DNA of 64,000 nt from Actinoplanes sp. SE50/110 (lineage in GTDB: Bacteria > Actinomycetota > Actinomycetes > Mycobacteriales > Micromonosporaceae). The notes under the pieces were generated by a model. It ran no database searches. It saw only the letters and a program-made list of their open reading frames with translations, and was not told the DNA's origin. Positions within the stretch are counted from its first letter, which is position 1; every line of letters begins with the position of its first letter. The position numbers and the translations under genes are program-made. The stretch is from NCBI RefSeq assembly GCF_900119315.1, contig NZ_LT827010.1:696501-760500 (forward strand), given 5' to 3'. This document shows, piece by piece, positions 35,203-44,380 of this stretch.

Positions 35203-36161
35203 TGCCGCTCTGGCTGGATCTGCTGATCCGGGTCGCCGCCGTGATGGTGGGCTTCCTGGTGCTCCCGCTGCTGGTCGGGCAGGCCGAGCACAAGGTGATG
35301 GCGCACATGCAGGGCCGGGTCGGCCCGATGTACGCGGGCGCCTTCCACGGCTGGGCGCAGCTCGTGGCGGACGGGGTCAAATTCGTCCAGAAGGAAGATG
35401 TGCATCCGGACGGAGCCGATCGCCCCGTTTTCCGGCTGGCGCCGATCGTCGCCCTCTTCCCGTACCTGGTGGTCATCCTGACCCTCCCGCTCGGCCCGCA
35501 CGGCCTGGTCGCGCAACGGCTGGACATCGGCCTGTTCCTGGTCCTGGCGATCCTCGGGATCGGCGTGGTCGCCGTGCTGATGTCGGCGTGGGCCTCGGCC
35601 AACAAGTACAGCCTGCTCGGTGGCCTGCGCGGCGCCGCCCAGCTGCTCGGCTATGAGCTGCCGCTGGTGCTCGCCGCGGCCAGCGTCGCGATGGCGGCCG
35701 GCACGCTGAGCCTGCCCGGCATCGTCGAGGCGTGGCGCCCGTGGTGGCTGATCTGGCAGGCGCCGGCCGCGCTGGTCTTCTTCATCGCCGGGCTGGCGGA
35801 GATCCGCCGCCCGCCGTTCGACATGCCGATCGCCGATTCCGAGCTGGTCTTCGGCTACATGACCGAGTACACCGGCCTGCGGTTCGCGTTCTTCCTGCTC
35901 GCCGAGTACGTGGGGATCATCGTGATCGCCGCGCTCACCACGGTCCTGTTCCTGGGCGGCTGGCACGGCCCGTTCGCGGATCACCTGGGCTGGCTGTGGA
36001 CGCTGCTCAAGATGGCCGCGCTGTCCTTCGTGATCATCTGGTTCCGGGTCACCTACCCCCGGCTGCGCGAGGACCAGCTGCAGCGACTCTGCTGGCTGAT
36101 CCTGGTCCCGGTCTCGCTGGCCCAGCTGGTCCTCACCGTCGCGGTGAAGTCCCTGCTCTGA
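35202..36161 (+). CDS. nuoH: NADH-quinone oxidoreductase subunit H
   Basis: A 319-aa membrane subunit with about eight helices that links the quinone site to the proton-pumping arm. The loop RRPPFDMPIADSELVFGYMTEYTGLRFAFFLLAEY is the family hallmark. GRVGPMYAG and the acidic VKFVQKED loop are also kept. The frame is open far upstream, but ATG 35202 overlaps the nuoC stop (TGATG). Confidence 0.95.
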   Translation: MPLWLDLLIRVAAVMVGFLVLPLLVGQAEHKVMAHMQGRVGPMYAGAFHGWAQLVADGVKFVQKEDVHPDGADRPVFRLAPIVALFPYLVVILTLPLGPHGLVAQRLDIGLFLVLAILGIGVVAVLMSAWASANKYSLLGGLRGAAQLLGYELPLVLAAASVAMAAGTLSLPGIVEAWRPWWLIWQAPAALVFFIAGLAEIRRPPFDMPIADSELVFGYMTEYTGLRFAFFLLAEYVGIIVIAALTTVLFLGGWHGPFADHLGWLWTLLKMAALSFVIIWFRVTYPRLREDQLQRLCWLILVPVSLAQLVLTVAVKSLL

Positions 36162-36263
36162 GCGCCGGTGTGCGATCGGTCGCGGCGATGGTCGGGCACG
36201 GGAGGGCGTTCGAAGCCGGGTCGAGGTCGCGTCGCTCGGACGAAGCGGGCAGGATATGCCCTT

Positions 36264-36863
36264 GTGACTGATGACGGCGACCACCTCGTACCCGGCAAGG
36301 GTTTGATCAATGGCCTTGCCGTCACCCTCAAGACACTGACCAGGAAGACCATCACCCAGCAGTATCCGGACGTCGAGCCGGAGCTGCCCCCGCGCTCGCG
36401 CGGCGTGATCGCCCTCCTGGAGGAGAACTGCACGGTCTGCATGCTGTGCGCCCGCGAGTGCCCCGACTGGTGCATCTACATCGACTCGCACAAGGAGGAG
36501 GTCGTCGTTCCGGGCGCCGCCCGCGCCCGGCAGCGCAACGTGCTGGACCGTTTCGACATCGACTTCTCTCTCTGCATGTACTGCGGGATCTGCATCGAGG
36601 TCTGCCCGTTCGACGCCCTGCACTGGACCCCCGAGTTCGAGTACGCGGAGACCGACGTCCTCTCGCTGCTGCACGACAAGGGCCGGCTGGGCGAGTGGAT
36701 GCGGACCGTGCCGCCGCCGCCTGCGCACGACGTGCTGGGCGAGCCTTCCAAGGAGGAGGCGACCGCGGCACGCAAGGCCGCCGGTCCGGGCGCGGCCACC
36801 GCCGCCAAGACCGCAAGACCGGCTACGGTACGCCCGCAGCAGCGCCCGGAGAGCCAGCAGTGA
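36264..36863 (+). CDS. nuoI: NADH-quinone oxidoreductase subunit I
   Basis: About 199 aa, carrying two [4Fe-4S] clusters (N6a, N6b) that pass electrons to NuoB. Both ferredoxin motifs are complete: [15 protein letters not shown] and [15 protein letters not shown]. The GTG at 36264 ([13 protein letters not shown]) is chosen; TATGCC lies just upstream and no good ribosome site is seen, so the start could be leaderless. The C-terminal 50 residues are Ala/Pro/Lys-rich. The 102-bp gap after nuoH is the only loose junction between nuoC and nuoM. Confidence 0.92.
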   Translation: MTDDGDHLVPGKGLINGLAVTLKTLTRKTITQQYPDVEPELPPRSRGVIALLEENCTVCMLCARECPDWCIYIDSHKEEVVVPGAARARQRNVLDRFDIDFSLCMYCGICIEVCPFDALHWTPEFEYAETDVLSLLHDKGRLGEWMRTVPPPPAHDVLGEPSKEEATAARKAAGPGAATAAKTARPATVRPQQRPESQQ

Positions 36864-37429
36864 CCGTCGCCGATGTGTTGATGCTCGCGCTGGGCGCCGT
36901 GGCGGTCGGCTCGGGCGCCCTGGTGGTGACCAGCGCCCACCTGGTCCGCTCCGGCCTCTACCTGGTCGTCTCGCTGGGCGCGATCGCCGGCCTCTACCTG
37001 GTCCTCGGCGCCGAACTGGTCGCCTGGACCCAGGTGCTGGTCTATGTCGGCGCGGTGGTCGTGCTGCTGCTGTTCGCGGTGATGCTGACCCGCGCCCCGA
37101 TCGGCCCGAGCCCCGACCTGGACCGGCCCGCCGGCCCCTCCGCCCTGATCGGCGCCGGTGTCGGTCTCGGCCTGGCCGCCCTGTTCGCCGACGCCTTCCG
37201 CTGGATCGAATATCCGCGGGCCGCCCCCGGCACCGCTGAGCGGATCGGCGCCCAGGTCTTCGGCACGTGGGTGCTCCCGTTCGAGGTGCTCTCGATTCTG
37301 CTGCTGTCCGCCCTGGTCGGAGCGATCGTGCTGTCCCGCCCGGATATCGGCAGGCGCACGGGGCACCCTTCCGCACCGGGGGAGACGACGGACAGGCAGA
37401 CGGACGAGGACGAGGAGGTGCCGGCCTGA
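36860..37429 (+). CDS. nuoJ: NADH-quinone oxidoreductase subunit J
   Basis: A 189-aa membrane subunit with five hydrophobic segments; [34 protein letters not shown] matches the family core around the pi-bulge helix. The GTG start overlaps the nuoI stop (GTGA). A hydrophilic tail of about 25 residues ends in DEDEEVPA. Confidence 0.93.
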   Translation: MTVADVLMLALGAVAVGSGALVVTSAHLVRSGLYLVVSLGAIAGLYLVLGAELVAWTQVLVYVGAVVVLLLFAVMLTRAPIGPSPDLDRPAGPSALIGAGVGLGLAALFADAFRWIEYPRAAPGTAERIGAQVFGTWVLPFEVLSILLLSALVGAIVLSRPDIGRRTGHPSAPGETTDRQTDEDEEVPA

Positions 37430-37785
37430 TGCACGTGACCGTTCCCTACGTGATCGGTGCGTGGCTGTTCGGCCTGGGCGCCTACGGCGTGGTCCGCCGG
37501 CGCAACGCGATCCTGGTCCTGATGGCCGTCGAGCTGATGCTGAACGCGGTGAACCTGATCCTGGTCACCGCCGACGTGTCGCTGCGCCCCACCTTGCGCG
37601 GCGTCCCGAGCGAGTCCTGGGCCACGCCGAATGCGCAGCCCGGCTCGGGCGGCGTCTTCGCCCTGTTCGTGATCGTGCTGGCCGCCGCCGAGGTGGGCGT
37701 CGGCCTCGCCATCGTCCTGCAGTATTACCGGATGCGCCGGGCCGTCGCGATCGACGAGGTCGCCCTCGACGAGGTGGATCAGTGA
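37429..37785 (+). CDS. nuoK: NADH-quinone oxidoreductase subunit K
   Basis: A 118-aa three-helix subunit, antiporter-MrpC-like. The conserved membrane Glu lies in MAVELMLNAVNL; a second is in AAAEVGVGLAI. A 25-residue loop between helices 2 and 3 (RPTLRGVPSESWATPNAQ) is longer than in E. coli. ATG overlaps the nuoJ stop. Confidence 0.94.
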   Translation: MHVTVPYVIGAWLFGLGAYGVVRRRNAILVLMAVELMLNAVNLILVTADVSLRPTLRGVPSESWATPNAQPGSGGVFALFVIVLAAAEVGVGLAIVLQYYRMRRAVAIDEVALDEVDQ

Positions 37786-39695
37786 CCACCGACGTTCTCG
37801 GCGCGCTGCTCCCCGGCATCCCCCTGCTGCTGGGCCTGCTCGGCCTGACCCTGCGCCCGGGCGACGGTGGGCCCCGCCGGCTCGCCGCCACGCTCGGCAT
37901 CGCCGGCGCCGCCCTGGCCCTGCTCGACGCGATCGCCCTGTTGGCGATCACCACCAGCCGCGCTGCGCCGCTGGCGGCCGGCACCACCTGGGCGCGCTTC
38001 GGCGACATCGAAGTGACGCTCGGCTTCGCGGTCGGCCCGGCCGCGCTCTACGTCGCGCTCGCGGTCTGCGTGGTCGCCCTGTGCGTCCAGGTCTACTCGA
38101 CCACCTATCTGCACGACGACCCGCGCTATGCGCCCTATGCCGCCCAGGTCGCCCTGTTCACCGGCGCGATGCTGCTGGTGGTCAGCTCCGGCGACCTGAT
38201 CGGCCTGCTGATCGGCTGGGAGGTGATGGGCGCCTGCTCCTACCTGCTGATCGGCCACGACCGCCGGCTACCCGAGGCCCCGGCCGCCGCGGTGAAGGCG
38301 TTCCTGGTCACCCGGGTGGGTGACGTCGGCTTCCTGCTCGGCATCGCGCTGCTGGTCGCCGGCGCCGGCACATCCCGGCTGTCGGTGGTGCTCACCCACT
38401 CCTACGGCCACGGCACGCTGATCGCCGCGCTGCTTCTGCTGCTCGCCGGGGTGGCCGGCAAGAGCGCCCAGTTCCCGCTGCACACCTGGCTGCCCGACGC
38501 GATGGCCGGCCCCACCCCGATCTCCGCGCTGATCCACGCGGCCACCATGGTCGCCGCCGGGGTCTACGTGGTGTTCCGGACGTTCCCGCTGTTCCAGCAG
38601 TCGCCGGCCGCGCTGGCCACCCTCGCGGTGATGTCGTCGATCACCATCCTGCTCGGCGCCCTGTCCGCGATGGCCCAGGACGATATGAAACGCGTGCTGG
38701 CCTGGTCCACGGTCTCGCAGATCGGCTACATGACCGGCGCGCTGGCCGTCGGTTCACCCGCGGCCGCCCTGTTCCACCTGCTCACCCACGCCGCCTTCAA
38801 AGCCCTGCTGTTCCTCGCGGCGGGCGCGGTGATCCACACCGTGGGCGGCAACCACCTGTCCCGGATGGGCGGCCTGCGCACGCACATGCCGGTCACCTTC
38901 TGGTCGTTCGTGATCGGCCTCAGCGCGCTGGCCGGCCTGCCCCCGCTTGCCGGCTTCTGGTCGAAGGAGAACGTGCTGACCGCGGCCGCGCACGCCACCG
39001 ACGGCGGCGGGACGGCACCGGTCTGGGCCGCCTGGCTGGTCTGGGTCGCCGCGCTGCTCGGTGTGGGGCTCACCGCCTGGTATGCGACGCGCCTGCTGCT
39101 GCGCGCATTCTTCGGCCCGTCCCGGGCGCACGGTCCGGCGGGCCCGCACTGGGAGGTCGGCTTCGACGACGCGCGCTATCAGTCCCCGGCCGTCCCGCAC
39201 GATCCGCCCGGCCCGATGCGCTGGCCGATCCTGCTGCTCGCGATCCCGGCCGCGCTGCTCGGCCTGGCCGCCTTCGCCCCCGGCTTCCGGCACGCGCTGG
39301 AGCTCGACGACCCGCACCTGAGCGTCGCCATCCTGCTGCCGATGCTGTTGCTCGCGACCGGTGCCGGCACGGCCTGGTGGTTGTGGTGGGCGGTACCCGG
39401 GGCCGACCCGGCCGAGGCGCTGGGCCGGGCCCGGCCGCTGTTCGCCGCCGGATTCCATCTGGATCACGTCCAGAGCCTCCTGGTCGTACGACCGGCCAAA
39501 GCCCTGGCCCGGTTCGCCACCGCTGCGGACGAGCGGGTGGTGGACGCCGCCGTCGAGGGCGCCGGCACGGCCACCCGCGGGCTCGGCGGGATGTTCGCCG
39601 ACGCGCACCGGGCCAGCCTGCCCGGCGCCGCGGTCCTGGTTCTGTTCGGCGCCCTGATCCTGAGCGTCGTCGCGTGGTTGGGGGCCCTGGGCTGA
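37782..39695 (+). CDS. nuoL: NADH-quinone oxidoreductase subunit L
   Basis: A 637-aa antiporter-like proton-pumping subunit with many membrane helices and the C-terminal amphipathic arm. Key sequences include LIGWEVMGACSYLLIGH (pump Glu), AGKSAQFPLHTWLPDAMAGPTPISALIHAAT and MKRVLAWSTVSQIGYM. GTG start overlaps the nuoK stop (GTGA). Full family length. Confidence 0.96.
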   Translation: MTTDVLGALLPGIPLLLGLLGLTLRPGDGGPRRLAATLGIAGAALALLDAIALLAITTSRAAPLAAGTTWARFGDIEVTLGFAVGPAALYVALAVCVVALCVQVYSTTYLHDDPRYAPYAAQVALFTGAMLLVVSSGDLIGLLIGWEVMGACSYLLIGHDRRLPEAPAAAVKAFLVTRVGDVGFLLGIALLVAGAGTSRLSVVLTHSYGHGTLIAALLLLLAGVAGKSAQFPLHTWLPDAMAGPTPISALIHAATMVAAGVYVVFRTFPLFQQSPAALATLAVMSSITILLGALSAMAQDDMKRVLAWSTVSQIGYMTGALAVGSPAAALFHLLTHAAFKALLFLAAGAVIHTVGGNHLSRMGGLRTHMPVTFWSFVIGLSALAGLPPLAGFWSKENVLTAAAHATDGGGTAPVWAAWLVWVAALLGVGLTAWYATRLLLRAFFGPSRAHGPAGPHWEVGFDDARYQSPAVPHDPPGPMRWPILLLAIPAALLGLAAFAPGFRHALELDDPHLSVAILLPMLLLATGAGTAWWLWWAVPGADPAEALGRARPLFAAGFHLDHVQSLLVVRPAKALARFATAADERVVDAAVEGAGTATRGLGGMFADAHRASLPGAAVLVLFGALILSVVAWLGALG

Positions 39696-41254
39696 TGTTC
39701 CACGACTATGCCTATGACACCGCCACCTGGACAGCGGGGTCCGTCCTGCTGCTGGCCCTGCTCGTGGTCCCGGCCGTGGGCGCGGCCGTGGTGGCTGTGC
39801 TCCCGGCCCGGCACGACCGGCGGGCCCGGATCGTGGCCACCGTCTTCGCCGGGATCACCTTCGGGCTCTCGATCGTCCCGGTCTTCGCCGGGCAGCGGGG
39901 CCAGGTCTGGGTCGGCTTCACCGGCCGGGACACCGTGCCCCTGATGCCCTGGGTCAATCTCGACCTGCCCTGGGTGCCGGCCCTCGGCCTGCGTTTCCAC
40001 CTCGGGGTGGACGGCGTCTCCTATCCACTGATCGTGCTGACCGGGCTGCTCACCCTGCTCTGCTGCGCGTACACGGTGCGCAAGGTGCCCAGGGGCGGCG
40101 GCTCCGGTCGTACGCTCAGTGCCCTGTTGTTGATCCTGGAAGTCGGTGTCCTGGGCACCTTCCTCGCCCTGGACCTGCTGTTGTTCTTCGTCTTCTTCGA
40201 GGTCGTCCTCCTTCCGATGTACGCGGTGATCGCCGGCTGGGGCGGCCCGGAACGCCGTGCCGCGGCCCGCAAGTTCGTCCTCTACACCCTGGCCGGCTCG
40301 GTCCTGCTGCTGCTCGGCGTGCTGCTGGTGACCACCAGGGTGGGCACCGGCGACCTGATCAGCCTGACCGGCGCCCCGATGCTCTCCCGCACCACCCAGT
40401 GCGTGGTGTTCGCCCTGCTCGCGGTCGCATTCGCGATCAAGGCCCCGCTCTGGCCGCTGCACACCTGGCTGCCCGACGCGCACACCGAGGCGCCCACGGT
40501 CGGCTCGGTCGTCCTGGCCGGCGTGCTGCTGAAAATGGGCACCTACGGCCTGATCCGGGTCGGCGTCGGCGTCGCCCCGCAGGGCGCCTCCTGGGCGGCC
40601 CCGGTCCTCGGCGTGCTCGCCGTGATCGCGATCCTCGCCGGCTCGCTGATCTGCCTGCGGCAACGCGACCTGAAACGCCTGATCGCCTACTCCAGCGTCG
40701 GCCACATGGGTTTCGTGCTGCTCGGCATCGCCACCCTGACGGTCACCGGCCTGCAGGCCGCGCTGCTCGGCAACGTGGCACACGGCCTGATCACCGGCCT
40801 GCTGTTCTTCCTGGCCGGCACGATCAAGGACCGCGCCGGCACCGGCTCACTCGACCAGCTGAGCGGCCTGCGGGAGACCGCGCCGCGGCTGGCCGGCCTG
40901 CTCGGCTTCGCCGCCATCGCCTCCCTCGGGCTGCCCGGCCTGGCCGGCTTCTGGGGCGAGGCGTTCGCGGTGCTCGCCGCGGTCCGCCGGGGCGGCCCAC
41001 TCTGGCTCACCCTGGCCGCCGTCGCGGCGCTCGGCGGCGCCCTCACCGCGGCGTACTTCCTGCGCCTGCTGCGCCGGGTCACGCACGGCCCGACCACCCC
41101 GACCGTCCACGCCCTGCGTCCCTCGATCGCCGGCGTCGAATGGTTCGCCTGGACCCCGCTGATCCTGCTCACCCTGGCGGTCGGCGTCATCCCGGCCCTG
41201 GTCATCGCCAAAACCGCCGTCCCGCTGACCACCCTGCTGGGAGGACACCCGTGA
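39695..41254 (+). CDS. nuoM: NADH-quinone oxidoreductase subunit M
   Basis: A 519-aa antiporter-like subunit. The pump Glu lies in FFVFFEVVLLPMY; KAPLWPLHTWLPDAHTEAPT and LKRLIAYSSVGHMGFV are conserved. ATG overlaps the nuoL stop. Its own stop lies inside a GTGA that begins a small repeat-encoded frame leading to nuoN. Confidence 0.96.
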   Translation: MFHDYAYDTATWTAGSVLLLALLVVPAVGAAVVAVLPARHDRRARIVATVFAGITFGLSIVPVFAGQRGQVWVGFTGRDTVPLMPWVNLDLPWVPALGLRFHLGVDGVSYPLIVLTGLLTLLCCAYTVRKVPRGGGSGRTLSALLLILEVGVLGTFLALDLLLFFVFFEVVLLPMYAVIAGWGGPERRAAARKFVLYTLAGSVLLLLGVLLVTTRVGTGDLISLTGAPMLSRTTQCVVFALLAVAFAIKAPLWPLHTWLPDAHTEAPTVGSVVLAGVLLKMGTYGLIRVGVGVAPQGASWAAPVLGVLAVIAILAGSLICLRQRDLKRLIAYSSVGHMGFVLLGIATLTVTGLQAALLGNVAHGLITGLLFFLAGTIKDRAGTGSLDQLSGLRETAPRLAGLLGFAAIASLGLPGLAGFWGEAFAVLAAVRRGGPLWLTLAAVAALGGALTAAYFLRLLRRVTHGPTTPTVHALRPSIAGVEWFAWTPLILLTLAVGVIPALVIAKTAVPLTTLLGGHP

Positions 41255-41406
41255 CCGGTCCTGCTCCGACCCCGCTGGGAGGCCACCCCGTGGCCGCTTC
41301 TGCTCCGACCCGGCCGGGTGTCCACCCCGTGGCCGGTCCTGCTCCGACCCGGCCGGGTGGCCACCCCGTGGCCGGTCCGTCGCCGACCTCGATGGGAGGG
41401 CGCTCG
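41251..41406 (+). repeat. 39-bp tandem repeat, four copies
   Basis: Units starting GTGACCGG/GTGGCCGG at 41251, 41290, 41329 and 41368; the middle copies are nearly identical and the outer ones diverged. The length is a multiple of three and keeps the bridging frame open. Confidence 0.9.
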
Positions 41407-41409
41407 TGA
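41251..41409 (+). CDS. Repeat-encoded mini-ORF bridging nuoM and nuoN
   Basis: A 52-codon frame, GTG to TGA, made of four 39-bp units (starts 41251, 41290, 41329, 41368) encoding 13-residue repeats like VAGPAPTRPGGHP. It overlaps nuoM's stop by GTGA and nuoN's start by GTGA, exactly the junction type of the other nuo genes. Each unit begins with GTG after a GGGAGG- or GGGTGG-like stretch, so the array looks like an amplified ribosome-site/start module. It may be translated only to carry ribosomes to nuoN. Real peptide function is doubtful. Confidence 0.5.
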   Translation: MTGPAPTPLGGHPVAASAPTRPGVHPVAGPAPTRPGGHPVAGPSPTSMGGRS

Positions 41410-42860
41410 GCCAGTCCGTCGACCACTTCGCGCTGCTGCCCCTCTATGCGGCGGCCGGCACCGCGATCCTCGCCTTCCTGGCCGACCTGTTCCTGGCGAA
41501 CCGCACCGCCGTCCTGTCCGCCACCGCGCTCGGTGGCCTGGCCACCGCGGTTCTGGCCCTGGTCGTCGGCCCCGAACCGGGTACCTTCTGCACCACCGGC
41601 GCCTGCTCCTGGCTGCCCACCTGGCCGGCCGCGGTCACCGCCGCCCTGTTCGCCGCCCTCACCGTCGGCGTCCTGGCCCTGTCCACCCCGGCCCTGCGCC
41701 TCGGCATCGCCCCGGCCGGCGAGTTCTGCTTCCTGCTGGCCTGCTCGATGACCGGCGGCGTGGTGATCGCCTACGCCGGCGACCTGATCACCCTGATCGT
41801 CGGCCTGGAGACGCTGACCCTCCCGCTGTACGTCCTGGTCGGCCTGCGCCGCTTCGCCCCCGGTGAGCGCCCCACCACCGCCGGCGTCTCGGCCTCGCTG
41901 ACGTTCTTCCTGATCAGCGTCGTCTCCACGGCCGTCACCCTGCTCGGCGCCGCCCTGAACTACGCCGCCACCGGCTCGGTGCACCTGGCCCTGCTGCACC
42001 CGGCCACCGGCCCGTTCCGCCCGCTCGCCGGCGTCGGCGTGGCCCTGCTGGTGATCGGCCTGGCCTTCAAGGTCGCCGCCGTCCCGCTGCACGCCTGGGC
42101 TCCGGCCACCTACGACGGCGCCCCGCTCCCCGTCGCGGCCTACCTGTCCACCGCCTCGAAGCTGGGCGGCGTCCTGGCGCTGGCCGCGATCGTCGCCCGT
42201 CTCGACGCCCGCGCGGTCATGGCGGTACTGGCCGTCCTCACCATGACCATCGGCAACCTGGTCGCCCTTCGGCAGACCCGGATGGTCCGCCTGCTGGCCT
42301 GGTCGTCGATCGCGCAGGCCGGTTACATCCTGGCCGCCCTGGCCCTCGGCGCTCCGGGCGTTCCCGCCGCCCTGGCCTACGCGGTCCTGTTCATGGTCCT
42401 GGAGTTCATCGCCTTCACCGTGGTGACCGCCCTGCGCCTGCCCGGCGCCGACGGCGGCACCATCCTCGACCACCGCGGAGCCGCCCGCCGCAACCCGTGG
42501 CCGGGCGCCGCCCTGACCCTGTCCCTGGCCGGTCTGGCCGGGCTGCCCCCGGGCCTGGCCGGTCTGTTCGCCAAGCTGTCCGTGGTCGACGTCCTGATCC
42601 GGCACCACTGGTCCTGGCTCGCCGCGGTCGTGGTCCTGAACGCGGTCATCGCCCTGGCCTACTACATCCGGGTCACCGCGACCCTCTACTCCCTGCCGCC
42701 ACGGATCGGCATGACCGTCGCCGACCCGGCCCTGATGGACGCCGCCCTGCACCCCCGGCTTCCGGTTTCCCGGCCGGTCGCCGCCACCCTCGCGGTCTCG
42801 GTGGCGGTGGCCATCGTGCTGGGCTTCGCCCCGCAGCTCCTCTTCGCCGCGCTGAGCTGA
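41406..42860 (+). CDS. nuoN: NADH-quinone oxidoreductase subunit N
   Basis: A 484-aa antiporter-like subunit completing the membrane arm. Pump Glu in LIVGLETLTLPLYVLVGL, Lys/His-bearing AFKVAAVPLHAWAPATYDGAP and RLLAWSSIAQAGYIL are present. GTG start in the GTGA overlap with the repeat frame; GGGAGG lies 6 bases upstream. Last gene of the cluster. Confidence 0.96.
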   Translation: MSQSVDHFALLPLYAAAGTAILAFLADLFLANRTAVLSATALGGLATAVLALVVGPEPGTFCTTGACSWLPTWPAAVTAALFAALTVGVLALSTPALRLGIAPAGEFCFLLACSMTGGVVIAYAGDLITLIVGLETLTLPLYVLVGLRRFAPGERPTTAGVSASLTFFLISVVSTAVTLLGAALNYAATGSVHLALLHPATGPFRPLAGVGVALLVIGLAFKVAAVPLHAWAPATYDGAPLPVAAYLSTASKLGGVLALAAIVARLDARAVMAVLAVLTMTIGNLVALRQTRMVRLLAWSSIAQAGYILAALALGAPGVPAALAYAVLFMVLEFIAFTVVTALRLPGADGGTILDHRGAARRNPWPGAALTLSLAGLAGLPPGLAGLFAKLSVVDVLIRHHWSWLAAVVVLNAVIALAYYIRVTATLYSLPPRIGMTVADPALMDAALHPRLPVSRPVAATLAVSVAVAIVLGFAPQLLFAALS

Positions 42861-43290
42861 GCCCTCGCCGCGGCCGCACGTCTCGGGATCACCGCTCCGC
42901 ACGGCATCCGCCGCTTGGCGGCGGCTCCGCACCGGGCTGCCCGGCACGGCATCGCGCGGTTCTGCATCGCGCCGCGGAGCTTCCCATCGCGCCGCGCCGC
43001 GCCGCGGGGCTTCCCATCGCGCCGCGCCGCGCCGCGGGGCTTCCCATCGCGCCGCGCCGCGCCGCGGGGCTTCCCATCGCGCCGCGCCCCGCCGCGCGGC
43101 TTCCCATCGCGCCGCGCCCCGCCGCGCGGCTTCCCATCGCGCCGCCCGCCAGCGTGCCCCGGCGGCGGCGACTCCCGGGTTGACGCTCGCGGCGTTCCAG
43201 CGTACTCACAGCGTCCGCCCGGATGAACGTGCAGGCTTTCCGCGTTCTCTGGAGTGTGGGTCACGAGCCCGCATGCCGAAGGAGTCGAAC
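42861..43290. repeat. Intergenic minisatellite, 30-bp units
   Basis: The 430 bp between nuoN and htpX hold five or more 30-bp units from about 42980 to 43145, each with GGGCTTCCCATCGCGCCGCG. No gene is supported. The units are longer-lived at both ends, with GC-rich degenerate flanks, and there is no spacer, so this is not a CRISPR. Confidence 0.85.
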
Positions 43291-44178
43291 GTGCACAGCC
43301 ATCACAACGGACTCAAGACGGCCGCCCTGCTCGGCCTGCTCACCGGCCTGATCCTGGCCGTGGGGTATTGGCTCGGCGGCAGCACCGGCCTCGTCATCGC
43401 GGTGATCTTCTCGCTGGTCACCAACGCGGTCAGCTACTTCTTCTCGGACCGGATCGCGCTGCGGGCGATGGGCGCGCAGCCGGTCAGCGAGGCCGAGTTC
43501 CCGGCGCTGCACCAGATCGTGCGGGAGCTGGCGGCGCAGGCCGGCCAGCCGATGCCGCGGCTGTACGTGTCGCCGTCGATGCAGCCGAACGCCTTCGCCA
43601 CCGGCCGGGATCCGCAGCACGCGGCGGTCGCGGTGACCGCCGGCATCACCCGGATCCTGGATGCCCGTGAGCTGCGCGGGGTGATCGGGCACGAGTTGTC
43701 GCACGTCTACAACCGCGACATCCTGATCTCCAGCGTCGCCGGCGCACTCGCCGGGATCGTCACCATGCTCGCCCAGCTGGCGATCTTCCTGCCGTTCGGC
43801 GGTTCGGACGACGACGATGCGCCGAACCCGGCGTCGCTGTTGCTGATGCTCATTCTCGGCCCGCTGGCCGCGTCGATCATCCAGCTGGCGATCAGCCGGA
43901 ACCGGGAGTTCCAGGCGGATGCGTCCGGGGCCACCCTGACCGGTGATCCGCTGGCCCTGGCCAGTGCTCTGGAAAAGATCCACTACGGCACGCAGCGGAT
44001 GCCGCTGCCGGCCGAGGGGCAACTGACCAGCGCGGCGCACCTGATGATCGCCAACCCGTTCCGCGCCGAGGGGATCGCGGCGCTCTTCGCCACGCACCCG
44101 CCGATGGTCGAGCGGATCCGTCGGCTGCATGAGCAGGCGTCGCTCACCGGCGGGGCGTCCCGCCCCTACCTTCGCTGA
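43291..44178 (+). CDS. htpX: M48-family zinc metalloprotease HtpX
   Basis: A 295-aa membrane protease that degrades misfolded membrane proteins. Two N-terminal helices (residues 10-50), the zinc motif GHELSHVYNRD with His134/Glu135/His138, and the third-ligand Glu in NREFQADASGA are all present; two further hydrophobic segments lie between. GTG 43291 is chosen because GAAGGAG lies 6 bases upstream; ATG 43273 lacks one. Length fits the family. Confidence 0.95.
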   Translation: MHSHHNGLKTAALLGLLTGLILAVGYWLGGSTGLVIAVIFSLVTNAVSYFFSDRIALRAMGAQPVSEAEFPALHQIVRELAAQAGQPMPRLYVSPSMQPNAFATGRDPQHAAVAVTAGITRILDARELRGVIGHELSHVYNRDILISSVAGALAGIVTMLAQLAIFLPFGGSDDDDAPNPASLLLMLILGPLAASIIQLAISRNREFQADASGATLTGDPLALASALEKIHYGTQRMPLPAEGQLTSAAHLMIANPFRAEGIAALFATHPPMVERIRRLHEQASLTGGASRPYLR

Positions 44179-44380
44179 GGCCACGGCCGCGCGGGGGCGC
44201 GGCCGTCCGCTTCTCCCCGGACCGATCCGATTGCCGGCGTACGCGGTCAGCCGGCGCCCGTTTCCGATCACACTGACCCGGGTGGCTTCCGCGGAGCGCG
44301 CCGTGTCACGGTCACCACAGCGTCGCCGGTTTTCGATAGCCTGACGCCGACAACCGGCGCGTACGCGAAGGAGCCCGGCC

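Noticed and set aside
42980..43145. 30-bp repeats between nuoN and htpX as a CRISPR array
   Set aside because: The units are contiguous with no unique spacers and there are no cas genes; it is a minisatellite.
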